A stretch of DNA of 6,681 bases, taken from NCBI GenBank assembly GCA_029881015.1, contig JAOUNK010000185.1, positions 1-6,681 of the forward strand, in the 5' to 3' direction. The first letter of the stretch is position 1. Every line of letters begins with the position of its first letter. A program made the translations under genes and the position numbers. The notes below the pieces were generated by a model that was not told the origin of the DNA, made no database searches, and worked only from the letters and a program-made list of their open reading frames with translations. Positions 1 through 6,681 of the stretch are shown in pieces. Origin of the DNA: Gammaproteobacteria bacterium (GTDB lineage: Bacteria; Pseudomonadota; Gammaproteobacteria; Steroidobacterales; Woeseiaceae).

Positions 1-813
1 CAGCGCGCGATAAATGGTCGCAATACGGTCGTCGGGCTCGATGACCTCGGCGGCGCCGGGCACGACCCCCGTCGCTGCACCTTCGAGAACGACGGTATCC
101 ATCCCCTCTTCGAACAAGGCCGCCCGATACGTCACCTGGCCGTTCTTGTCCATGACGAACGAGCCGCCATCGAACACGAGCTCATCCTGGCCGCCAACAT
201 GGTTGACATAGACGACCGGTACGCCGACTTCTTTGACGCGCTGCCGCACGGCGTTCTCGCGCTTCTCCTGGCTGCCGATCTGGAAGGGCGAACCGTTGAT
301 AACGACAACGCATTCGGCACCGGCTGACCGCGCTGCGGCGATCGGCCCTGGGGACCAGACGTCCTCGCAAATATTGAGGCCGACTCGAATGCCATTGAGT
401 TTGAATACAGCCGCTTTCCTGCCTGCGGTGAAGTAGCGTTCTTCATCGAAAACGGCGTAGTTGGGCAAGCGGTGCTTGCGGTAGTGCGCGAGAATACGAC
501 CGTCCTGCAAGACGGCGCAGGCGTTGTAAATATGCCCGTCGTCGTATTCCGGAAAGCCGATGACGACCGCGATGCCTGAAACCTCGTCGGAAATGCGGCG
601 GACGGCGGCTTCGACATCGTGCCGCAGGCCCGCGTGAAACAGCAGGTCTTCGGGCGGATACCCGCAGATGCCCAGTTCCGGGAAAACGACGAGGTCCGCG
701 GCATCGCGATCGCGCGCCTGCCTGGCATAGTCGATGATCTTTGCCGTATTGCCCGCGACATCGCCAACCACAAGGTCGATTTGTGCCAGCGCGACTTTAA
801 TGGCGTCGGTCAT
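1..813 (-). CDS. nadE: Glutamine-dependent NAD+ synthetase, N-terminal amidase part (cut by the window edge)
   Basis: The family makes NAD+ from deamido-NAD+ (nicotinate adenine dinucleotide) with ATP. Its N-terminal nitrilase-fold domain releases ammonia from glutamine for the C-terminal synthetase domain, and the enzyme is cytoplasmic. The 271 codons visible here read through to the left edge without a stop. The amidase triad is present: Glu46 (in FPELGICGYPPEDLL), Lys113 (in YRKHRLPNY) and Cys149 (in GLNICEDVW). The synthetase domain with its SGGxDS ATP-pyrophosphatase loop would lie outside the window. Full-length family members are about 540 residues, so roughly half is seen. The ATG at 811-813 is chosen because MTDAIKVALAQID matches the usual domain start and because it overlaps the sucD stop by 4 nt (ATGA), which suggests translational coupling. 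No strong Shine-Dalgarno stands just before it. A stand-alone nitrilase is possible in principle, but the PPEDLL and NYAVFDEERYF motifs are typical of NadE. Confidence 0.93.
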   Translation of the reverse strand, partial: MTDAIKVALAQIDLVVGDVAGNTAKIIDYARQARDRDAADLVVFPELGICGYPPEDLLFHAGLRHDVEAAVRRISDEVSGIAVVIGFPEYDDGHIYNACAVLQDGRILAHYRKHRLPNYAVFDEERYFTAGRKAAVFKLNGIRVGLNICEDVWSPGPIAAARSAGAECVVVINGSPFQIGSQEKRENAVRQRVKEVGVPVVYVNHVGGQDELVFDGGSFVMDKNGQVTYRAALFEEGMDTVVLEGAATGVVPGAAEVIEPDDRIATIYRAL

Positions 814-1688
814 CGCTGGTCGCCGACGATCTCCTGCATTTTCGAGCCTAACTCGGCCGGAGAGCGCACGGTGGCAACGCCAGCGGCGTTCAGCGCCTTG
901 AACTTGTCTTCGGCCGTGCCCTTGCCGCCCGCGATGATTGCGCCGGCATGGCCCATGCGCTTGCCGGGCGGTGCCGTTACGCCGGCAATGTAGGCGACCA
1001 CGGGCTTGGAAACATGGCTCTTGATGTACTCGGCCGCTGCTTCCTCGTCGGTGCCGCCGATTTCGCCAACCATGATGATGCCGTCGGTGTCAGGATCCGC
1101 CTCGAACAGCGCCAGGCAGTCGATGAAGTTCATGCCGCGCACCGGATCGCCGCCGATGCCAATGCAGGTGGTCTGGCCGAGGCCATTGGTCGTGGTCTGG
1201 TAGACCGCCTCATAGGTCAGCGTTCCGGAGCGTGAGACCACGCCGATCCGTCCCGGCTTGTGGATGAAGCCCGGCATGATGCCGATCTTGCACTCACCCG
1301 GCGTGATGATGCCGGGGCAATTCGGCCCGATCAGCCGGCAGTCGTAATCCCTGAGCGCAGACTTGACCCTGACCATGTCGTTAACGGGAATGCCTTCTGT
1401 GATACAGACGATGAGAGCCACACCCCCATCCGCCGCTTCGAGTATGGCGTCGGCCGCAAACGGCGGCGGTACATAGATCATGCTGACGTCGGCACCGGTC
1501 TCGGCCACCGCATCCCGCACCGTGTTGTAGACCGGTACGCCGAGATGCTCCTGGCCGCCGCGCCCTGGCGTGACGCCGGCAACGACCTGTGTGCCGTACT
1601 CGATGCATTGTTCTGTGTGGAACGAACCCTGGTTGCCCGTGATGCCCTGGCAGAGGATCTTGCTGTCTTTGTTGACCAGAATACTCAT
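810..1688 (-). CDS. sucD: Succinyl-CoA synthetase (ADP-forming) alpha subunit
   Basis: This is the alpha subunit of succinate-CoA ligase, the TCA-cycle enzyme that converts succinyl-CoA to succinate with substrate-level phosphorylation. It works as a complex with SucC in the cytoplasm. The 292-residue protein is close to the family's usual length of about 290. Residues 12-40 hold the Rossmann CoA-binding start (LCQGITGNQGSFHTEQ, then AGVTPGRGG). GPNCPGIITPG is at 121-131, and SRSGTLTYE at 152-160. The active-site glutamate is Glu209 (VGEIGG), and the phospho-histidine is His247 (GKRMGHAGAIIAGGKGTA). All key residues are intact. The ATG start has a GGA-type ribosome-binding site 7 nt upstream, inside the 11-nt gap after sucC. 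The TGA stop shares bases with the nadE start. Identification is certain from the motifs and from the sucC neighbour. Confidence 0.98.
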   Translation of the reverse strand: MSILVNKDSKILCQGITGNQGSFHTEQCIEYGTQVVAGVTPGRGGQEHLGVPVYNTVRDAVAETGADVSMIYVPPPFAADAILEAADGGVALIVCITEGIPVNDMVRVKSALRDYDCRLIGPNCPGIITPGECKIGIMPGFIHKPGRIGVVSRSGTLTYEAVYQTTTNGLGQTTCIGIGGDPVRGMNFIDCLALFEADPDTDGIIMVGEIGGTDEEAAAEYIKSHVSKPVVAYIAGVTAPPGKRMGHAGAIIAGGKGTAEDKFKALNAAGVATVRSPAELGSKMQEIVGDQR

Positions 1689-1699
1689 AGTTATTTCCG

Positions 1700-2860
<1,161 letters not shown>

Positions 2861-2896
2861 TGAATTAGTCTGTCTGCCAGCGAACGGGATGAAGGG

Positions 2897-2911
2897 TCGC
2901 GGTTGCCGCGA
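2897..2911. repeat. Short perfect inverted repeat in the sucC leader
   Basis: TCGCGG and CCGCGA form 6-bp arms around a 3-nt centre. If sucC starts near 2917, the repeat would fold as a tight hairpin about 6 nt from the 5' end of the mRNA, a position that can protect transcripts from 5'-end decay. It could instead be an operator for an unknown regulator. It is not a terminator: for minus-strand transcription the T run comes before the hairpin, not after it. Confidence 0.5.
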
Positions 2912-2923
2912 AAAAGTTGGCGT

Positions 2924-2952
2924 ATTTTGGAGGTTTGCGCCACCCATGTCCA
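2924..2952 (-). promoter_or_regulatory. Candidate sigma-70 promoter for sucC
   Basis: On the minus strand, TGGACA (2947-2952) matches the -35 consensus at 5 of 6 positions. It lies exactly 17 nt from CAAAAT (2924-2929), which matches the -10 consensus at 4 of 6. Transcription would begin near 2917, giving a leader of about 57 nt before the sucC ATG. The match was found by eye in a short region, so the spacing and -35 agreement are supportive but not proof. Confidence 0.4.
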
Positions 2953-2961
2953 TATTCGGTC

Positions 2962-2967
2962 TACAAT
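2962..2967 (+). promoter_or_regulatory. Candidate -10 element for pilS (possibly leaderless)
   Basis: TACAAT matches the sigma-70 -10 consensus at 5 of 6 positions and ends 6 nt before the pilS ATG. This spacing would put the transcription start on or beside the start codon. No good -35 is seen at 16-19 nt; TTGCGC (2935-2940) is 21 nt away. The call is tentative. Confidence 0.35.
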
Positions 2968-2973
2968 TCGCGC

Positions 2974-4662
2974 ATGAATCAGGCACAGACCGATGCCCCG
3001 CTGAGACGGACTTTCCGCGGCAGCCGGGACGCGCTGTTACAGAAAGCTGTCGATGAGCCCGAGCTCGGCTGGCGCGTCCTGGTCACGCTGAACGCGTTCC
3101 GTCTGCTCATTTCGACCGCGCTGCTGCTGCTTTTCGCGGTGGGCTCGGAGCCCCATTTCTTCGGGGATGCCAAGCCGACGCTGTTCGCCGCCACGGCCGC
3201 CGGCTACCTGGTGTTCGCGATCCTGTCCGCCGTGTCATTGCGCCAGCAGTGGGTGCCACGCGTCGCCCTGGCCGTAACCCAGCAGCTCGTCGACATCGGG
3301 GCGATCGTTATCCTCATGCATGCGAGCGGCGGTATTTCGAGCGGCCTCGGAGGCCTGCTCGTCATCTTCATCGGCGCGGCCAGCCTGGTCATTCCGATCA
3401 CCGTGTCAGCAACCCTCGCGGCCGTTGCGACGTTTTTCATCCTGGGTGAGCAGTTCTATTCGCAGTTGTCGAACGCCAGCGTTCTGGCCAACTATCCGGC
3501 TGCGGGGATTCTCAGCGGAGTGATTTTCGCGATGGCGCTGGTCACCCAACCTCTGGCGCGTCGGATTCGCGCCTCGGAGGCGCTCGCGCGCCAGTTCGGT
3601 GTCGACCTCAAGAATCTGTCGGAGCTCAACGAGTACATCGTGCAGCACCTTCGCGAAAGCATCGTGGTGCTGGACAGTGCAAACGCCATACGACTGATCA
3701 ACAGTTCGGCAATGCAGCTGCTCGGTGTGGACACGGCGCCGCCGGGCAGACCGCTCGACGAGGTGGCCGTATCACTTGCCGAATACATCGAGGCATGGCG
3801 GGCCGACCGGTCACTGTCGTCACACCCCGAACTGACACTGATTACAGAAGGTGACAATGCGCGGATCACGGCCCACCTGGCACCGCTGGGCAAGGACGGG
3901 CAACGCAAGGGACCGATTCTCGTGTTCCTCGAGGACGTGAGCGATATGAATGCCCGCGTGCAACAATCCAAGCTTGCGTCGCTGGGGCGCCTCAGCGCCA
4001 GCATCGCGCATGAGATCCGGAACCCCGTCGGCGCCATGAGCCATGCGGCGCAGCTGCTGCAGGAATCGCCGGTTCTGACCGATGACGACAAGCGGCTCAC
4101 CGAGATCATCCAGACTCACTCGAGCCGCGTCAGTCACATCATCGACAACGTGTTGCAGCTGTCGCGACGCGAGTCGAGCCGGCCGGAGCGGCTGGCACTC
4201 AGGGATTGGTTGCAGGAGTTCGCCAGCGAATTCGAGCGCACACTGGAACTGCAGGAGAGCGAACTCAGCGTGGCTGACCTGCCAGACGACCTCGAAGTCC
4301 GGATGGATCGCGGCCATCTGCGTCAGGTCCTCTGGAACCTCTGCGACAATGCGGTCAAGTACGCGAGTGAAACCGGTGGCATCATGGTTGAAATTGCCGG
4401 CGGCCGCCTGGCCGGGCAAGGCCGGCCCTATATCGATGTTCTCGACTGCGGCCTTGGCGTGGACAAGGCAACGGCCGACAAGATCTTCGAGCCCTTCTTT
4501 ACCGCTCGCTCCGGCGGCACGGGCCTCGGGCTCTACATATCCAGGGAGCTCTGTGAGTTGAACCGGGCGACCTTGTTGTACCTTGACCGGCCCGGCGGAG
4601 GCAGTATCTTTCGTATCGTATTTGCCGATCCGGATCGGTGGGACACACAGGACACGCAATGA
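2974..4662 (+). CDS. pilS: Two-component sensor histidine kinase PilS (type IV pilus control)
   Basis: PilS is an inner-membrane histidine kinase that phosphorylates PilR to switch on pilin transcription. In Pseudomonas aeruginosa it is known to sense PilA in the membrane. The 562-residue protein has about six hydrophobic segments (near 35-57, 69-88, 96-115, 119-141, 143-158 and 172-191). A PAS-like segment follows (about 213-325). The H-box ASIAHEIRNPVGAMSHAAQLL has phospho-acceptor His346. The ATPase domain has an N-box (QVLWNLCDNAVKYA, Asn455 and Asn459), a G1 box (DCGLGV, 491-496), an F-box (IFEPFFTARSGG) and a G2 box (GTGLGLYI, 515-522). The kinase looks intact. The ATG at 2974 follows a TACAAT box and has no Shine-Dalgarno. 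In-frame TTG codons at 2917 and 2935 would extend it by 19 or 13 residues and are less likely. The stop overlaps pilR (ATGA). The neighbours pilR and pilA favour PilS over other NtrB-like kinases. Confidence 0.94.
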   Translation: MNQAQTDAPLRRTFRGSRDALLQKAVDEPELGWRVLVTLNAFRLLISTALLLLFAVGSEPHFFGDAKPTLFAATAAGYLVFAILSAVSLRQQWVPRVALAVTQQLVDIGAIVILMHASGGISSGLGGLLVIFIGAASLVIPITVSATLAAVATFFILGEQFYSQLSNASVLANYPAAGILSGVIFAMALVTQPLARRIRASEALARQFGVDLKNLSELNEYIVQHLRESIVVLDSANAIRLINSSAMQLLGVDTAPPGRPLDEVAVSLAEYIEAWRADRSLSSHPELTLITEGDNARITAHLAPLGKDGQRKGPILVFLEDVSDMNARVQQSKLASLGRLSASIAHEIRNPVGAMSHAAQLLQESPVLTDDDKRLTEIIQTHSSRVSHIIDNVLQLSRRESSRPERLALRDWLQEFASEFERTLELQESELSVADLPDDLEVRMDRGHLRQVLWNLCDNAVKYASETGGIMVEIAGGRLAGQGRPYIDVLDCGLGVDKATADKIFEPFFTARSGGTGLGLYISRELCELNRATLLYLDRPGGGSIFRIVFADPDRWDTQDTQ

Positions 4663-5963
4663 ACCAACCACTGGCCCTGGTCATCGATGACGAGCCCGAT
4701 ATCTGCGAGTTGCTCACGCTGACGCTGGGGCGCATGGATATTCGCACGGAGACGGCCATGGACGTCGCCGGTGCCAAATCCTTGCTGAACTCCCGGGATT
4801 TCGACATTTGCCTCACGGACATGCGACTGCCGGACGGCGACGGCCTGGAACTCGTGGAATGGATACAGAGCCATGCCGCCGGCCTGCCGGTCGCCGTCAT
4901 CACGGCGCACGGCAACGTGGAAACGGCTGTGCAGGCGCTGAAGCTCGGCGCATTCGATTTCATCTCCAAGCCGCTCGATCTCGGCAACCTGCGTACCATC
5001 GTCGCCAACGCACTGCGCGTGCGCAGCCCCGGCGAGGATGGCGGCACCAAGCTGCTTGGCGATTCCGGACGCATGCGCGAACTGCGCGACATGATTGGCA
5101 AGGTCGCCCAGTCCCAGGCGCCCGTGCACATTTCCGGCGAATCCGGCACCGGCAAAGAGCTCGTGGCCCGCATGATTCACGACAGCGGCCCGCGCTCGGA
5201 AGGTCCCTTCGTGCCGGTCAATTGCGGCGCGATTCCTGCCGAGCTTGTTGAAAGCGAATTCTTCGGCCACCGTAAGGGCAGCTTCACGGGTGCCGTCAAT
5301 GACAAGGCCGGCCTGCTGCAATGCGCGGCTGACGGCACGCTGTTCCTGGACGAGATTGCCGACCTGCCGCTCGCCATGCAGGTCAAGTTGCTGCGCGTCA
5401 TCCAGGAAAAGAAAGTCCGCCCTGTTGGTGCGTCCCAGGAAGAAAGCGTGGATGTACGGATTCTGTCGGCAACTCACAAGAACCTGTCGAAGATGGTCGC
5501 GAATGGAGAGTTTCGCGAGGATCTCTACTATCGGATCAACGTCATCGAGCTGCACGTGCCTGCGCTGCGCGAACGCGGCGATGACATCCTGCTGCTCGCC
5601 GACCACGTTCTCAGGCGACTGAACGCCACCGCAGGACTGGACGACAGTGCCCGCGAAGCGCTGCTGACGTATGCATTCCCCGGCAACGTGCGGGAACTGG
5701 AAAATATCCTCGAGCGCGCGGTGACCTTGTGCGCGGGCGGTACTATTTCCGCTGCAGACCTGCATATGCGGCAGGGCACGGATGTCACGGGCAAGCAACC
5801 GCTGCTCTCCGGAAAACTGGGCGACCAGGTGGAAGATGTACAGCGGCAAGCCATCGTCGAGGCGCTCGAGAAGACCCGTTACAACAAGACGGCCGCGGCG
5901 AAGCTGCTGGGGCTGTCGTTTCGGCAGCTGCGCTATCGCATCAAGAAACTCGGACTGGAGTGA
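4659..5963 (+). CDS. pilR: NtrC-family sigma-54 activator PilR, response regulator of pilin transcription
   Basis: PilR is phosphorylated by PilS, binds upstream of pilA and uses ATP hydrolysis to open sigma-54 RNA polymerase promoters. The 434-residue protein is close to known PilR proteins (about 445). The receiver domain (1-120) has acidic Asp10/Asp11, phospho-acceptor Asp54 (LTDMRLPDGDG), Thr82 and Lys104. The AAA+ domain (about 132-365) has Walker A GESGTGKE (160-167), the sigma-54 contact loop GSFTGA (207-212), Walker B TLFLDEI (227-233) and FREDLYYRINV (285-295). GSFTGA replaces the commoner GAFTGA; I recall serine there as usual in PilR. A Fis-type helix-turn-helix occupies about 408-430 (NKTAAAKLLGLSFRQLRYRIKK). 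The ATG at 4659 overlaps the pilS stop by 4 nt and has AGGA 6 nt upstream; a GTG at 4638 would add 7 residues and is less likely. The stop codon lies inside the first half-site of the probable pilA enhancer. Confidence 0.96.
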   Translation: MNQPLALVIDDEPDICELLTLTLGRMDIRTETAMDVAGAKSLLNSRDFDICLTDMRLPDGDGLELVEWIQSHAAGLPVAVITAHGNVETAVQALKLGAFDFISKPLDLGNLRTIVANALRVRSPGEDGGTKLLGDSGRMRELRDMIGKVAQSQAPVHISGESGTGKELVARMIHDSGPRSEGPFVPVNCGAIPAELVESEFFGHRKGSFTGAVNDKAGLLQCAADGTLFLDEIADLPLAMQVKLLRVIQEKKVRPVGASQEESVDVRILSATHKNLSKMVANGEFREDLYYRINVIELHVPALRERGDDILLLADHVLRRLNATAGLDDSAREALLTYAFPGNVRELENILERAVTLCAGGTISAADLHMRQGTDVTGKQPLLSGKLGDQVEDVQRQAIVEALEKTRYNKTAAAKLLGLSFRQLRYRIKKLGLE

Positions 5964-6015
5964 CATTTTTTGTCACTTTGTGACACTGAAGCGACAATCG
6001 ATTCGCGCTTTGTCA
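5961..6015 (+). promoter_or_regulatory. Probable PilR enhancer: phased TGTCA/TGACA half-sites upstream of pilA
   Basis: Half-sites are TGACA at 5961-5965, TGTCA at 5971-5975, TGACA at 5981-5985, a weaker CGACA at 5992-5996, and TGTCA at 6011-6015. The first three repeat every 10 bp, about one helical turn, so they face the same side of the DNA and alternate in orientation. The array lies about 107-161 bp upstream of the predicted pilA transcription start, a normal distance for a sigma-54 enhancer. PilR sites described in Pseudomonas aeruginosa contain a (C/G)TGTC core, which resembles these. The first half-site shares bases with the pilR stop codon. PilR as the ligand is inferred from context and motif resemblance. 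Confidence 0.7.
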
Positions 6016-6064
6016 CCTTTCGCCGACGCCGCTTATCGTAATATCCCCAGGCTTATTTATTAAT

Positions 6065-6077
6065 AATCAATGAGTTA
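6065..6077 (+). promoter_or_regulatory. Consensus IHF-binding site between enhancer and pilA promoter
   Basis: AATCAATGAGTTA fits the IHF consensus WATCAANNNNTTR at every fixed position, and an AT-rich run (6053-6064) flanks it on the upstream side, as IHF prefers. It sits about 45-57 bp upstream of the predicted start, between the half-site array and the -24/-12 elements. There, a sharp IHF bend would bring bound PilR to the polymerase. Activity is not shown by sequence alone. Confidence 0.65.
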
Positions 6078-6094
6078 ATGCTAAATCAGCAAAG

Positions 6095-6111
6095 TTGGCA
6101 CGGCGTTTGCT
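6095..6111 (+). promoter_or_regulatory. Sigma-54 (RpoN) -24/-12 promoter of pilA
   Basis: TTGGCACGGCGTTTGCT matches the full sigma-54 consensus YTGGCACGRNNNTTGCW. The invariant GG (6097-6098) and GC (6109-6110) have the required spacing. Transcription should begin near 6122, giving a leader of about 56 nt. The match, together with an adjacent sigma-54 activator gene and the pilin gene downstream, makes this the most secure regulatory call in the window. Confidence 0.93.
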
Positions 6112-6164
6112 TTATCACTCGTACAGGCGATCTTGCCGTTAAATTAAATACTCTCAATATTCAT

Positions 6165-6168
6165 GGAG
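6165..6168 (+). promoter_or_regulatory. Ribosome-binding site that decides the pilA start
   Basis: GGAG lies 9 nt before the ATG at 6178. The upstream in-frame ATG at 6163 overlaps this element and has no Shine-Dalgarno of its own, so the Shine-Dalgarno supports the shorter prepilin starting MKKQQG. Confidence 0.75.
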
Positions 6169-6177
6169 AAGAACGAG

Positions 6178-6609
6178 ATGAAGAAGCAACAAGGTTTTAC
6201 ACTTATCGAACTCATGATCGTAGTTGCGATCATCGGTATTCTGGCGGCCATCGCTATTCCTGCTTACCAGGACTACACGATCCGCGCACAGGTTTCTGAA
6301 GGTTTGAACCTGGCTGCCGGCGCCAAAGCTGCAGTATCCGAGTACACGATGGACCGCGGCCGGTTCCCGACCGACAACGCGCTGGCTGGCCTCTCTGCCG
6401 CCGCTGACATCAACGGCAGCTACGTTACGTCGGTTGGCGTTGCTGGCAACGTAATCACTGTTACGTACGGTGGTTCGAGGCCTGCTCACCAGCTGATCGC
6501 GGGCCAGACGCTCACGATGACGGGCGCAACCAACGCCGGTTCGGTCGAGTGGGTCTGCGCCAGCGGTGGTGTGATCGCTGCGAAGCACCTGCCGGCGGCT
6601 TGCCGCTAA
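6178..6609 (+). CDS. pilA: Type IVa prepilin (major-pilin type)
   Basis: PilA is the structural subunit of type IVa pili, used for twitching, attachment and DNA uptake. The prepilin peptidase PilD cuts it and N-methylates the new first residue. The 143-residue precursor has a short charged leader (MKKQQG) followed by FTLIELMIVVAIIGILAAIAIP. Cleavage after Gly6 gives Phe1 and the essential Glu5 of the mature 137-residue protein, followed by the hydrophobic alpha-1 helix. Cys127 and Cys142 of the precursor, 14 residues apart and next to the C-terminus, form the usual D-loop disulfide. The central region (GRFPTDNALAGLS) and TLTMTGA...GSVEWVCASGG are typical of PilA in this group. An ATG at 6163 would lengthen the leader by 5 residues; ribosome-site placement argues against it. 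The promoter is sigma-54 dependent. A terminator follows 39 nt after the stop, so the transcript is probably monocistronic and abundant. A minor pilin or a pseudopilin is less likely, given the promoter and the pilSR neighbours. Confidence 0.95.
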   Translation: MKKQQGFTLIELMIVVAIIGILAAIAIPAYQDYTIRAQVSEGLNLAAGAKAAVSEYTMDRGRFPTDNALAGLSAAADINGSYVTSVGVAGNVITVTYGGSRPAHQLIAGQTLTMTGATNAGSVEWVCASGGVIAAKHLPAACR

Positions 6610-6648
6610 GACACAATCTAGAGCTTTTCGCTTTAGATTTAAAGTCAG

Positions 6649-6678
6649 AAAAGCCCCGGTCCGCCGGGGCTTTTTTTT
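6649..6678 (+). terminator. Rho-independent terminator of pilA
   Basis: AAAAGCCCCGG (6649-6659) pairs perfectly with CCGGGGCTTTT (6664-6674) around the loop TCCG, and the T run extends to 6678 (8 T in all). It is a strong GC-rich stem placed 39 nt past the pilA stop. The A run on the left side means it could also work, more weakly, for transcription arriving from the right. Confidence 0.95.
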
Positions 6679-6681
6679 CAC

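Larger units (their letters stand above)
2861..2973. promoter_or_regulatory. Divergent sucC / pilS intergenic control region
   Basis: These 113 bp separate the start codons of two oppositely directed genes, so both must be transcribed from here or from inside the neighbouring coding sequence. The stretch contains a candidate sigma-70 promoter for sucC on the minus strand, a perfect inverted repeat, and a TACAAT box just before pilS. No riboswitch, RNA gene or terminator is evident. The close packing means that polymerases serving the two genes would probably interfere with each other, which is an inference. Confidence 0.7.

Noticed and set aside
132..773. A 213-codon minus-strand frame inside nadE
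   Set aside because: It is shifted relative to the frame that carries the amidase Glu/Lys/Cys triad, so it is an out-of-frame shadow of nadE.
3820..4671. A 283-codon minus-strand frame opposite the kinase part of pilS
   Set aside because: It is a shadow of pilS codon bias, shows no domain signature and has no supporting start signal.
4533..5966. A 477-codon open frame on the minus strand opposite pilR, longer than pilR itself
   Set aside because: It has no recognisable motif, while the plus-strand frame encodes an intact PilR with all catalytic motifs. Long antisense frames are common opposite GC-rich genes because of third-position codon bias.
5961..5985. The overlapping palindromes after pilR considered as a rho-independent terminator
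   Set aside because: The stems are only 5-6 bp, are not GC-rich and are not followed by a clean T run in the right place. Their phasing fits protein-binding half-sites better.

Overview
The window looks like ordinary chromosomal DNA from a GC-rich gammaproteobacterium. The evidence is the high GC content of the coding sequence, a type IVa pilin with its PilS/PilR control pair and a sigma-54 promoter, and sucCD lying back to back with pilS. That neighbourhood resembles Xanthomonadales and related lineages. This placement is inferred from gene content and from memory, not from a search.

Left half, minus strand (positions 1-2860): a tight cluster read right to left, sucC - sucD - nadE. SucC and SucD form succinyl-CoA synthetase of the TCA cycle. 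An 11-nt gap separates them. The sucD stop overlaps the nadE start by 4 nt (ATGA). nadE encodes a glutamine-dependent NAD+ synthetase and is cut by the left edge of the window: only its amidase (nitrilase-fold) part is visible.

Middle (2861-2973): a compact divergent intergenic region of 113 bp. It holds a plausible sigma-70 promoter for sucC, a short perfect inverted repeat that would lie at the 5' end of the sucC mRNA, and a TACAAT box placed so that pilS may be transcribed without a leader.

Right half, plus strand (2974-6681): pilS (membrane histidine kinase) and pilR (sigma-54 activator), with a 4-nt overlap, then pilA (type IVa major-type pilin) and a strong rho-independent terminator. 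The pilR-pilA gap (5964-6177, about 210 bp) contains a complete enhancer-dependent promoter that can be read base by base. In order, it has phased TGTCA/TGACA half-sites that begin inside the pilR stop codon, an AT-rich stretch with a consensus IHF site, a full-consensus -24/-12 sigma-54 promoter, a leader of about 56 nt, a Shine-Dalgarno and the prepilin start. The sensor, its regulator, the enhancer and the target gene therefore lie next to each other.

I see no mobile element, CRISPR, tRNA or rRNA, and no evidence of an unknown multi-gene system. The interest lies in the regulatory architecture of the two intergenic regions.
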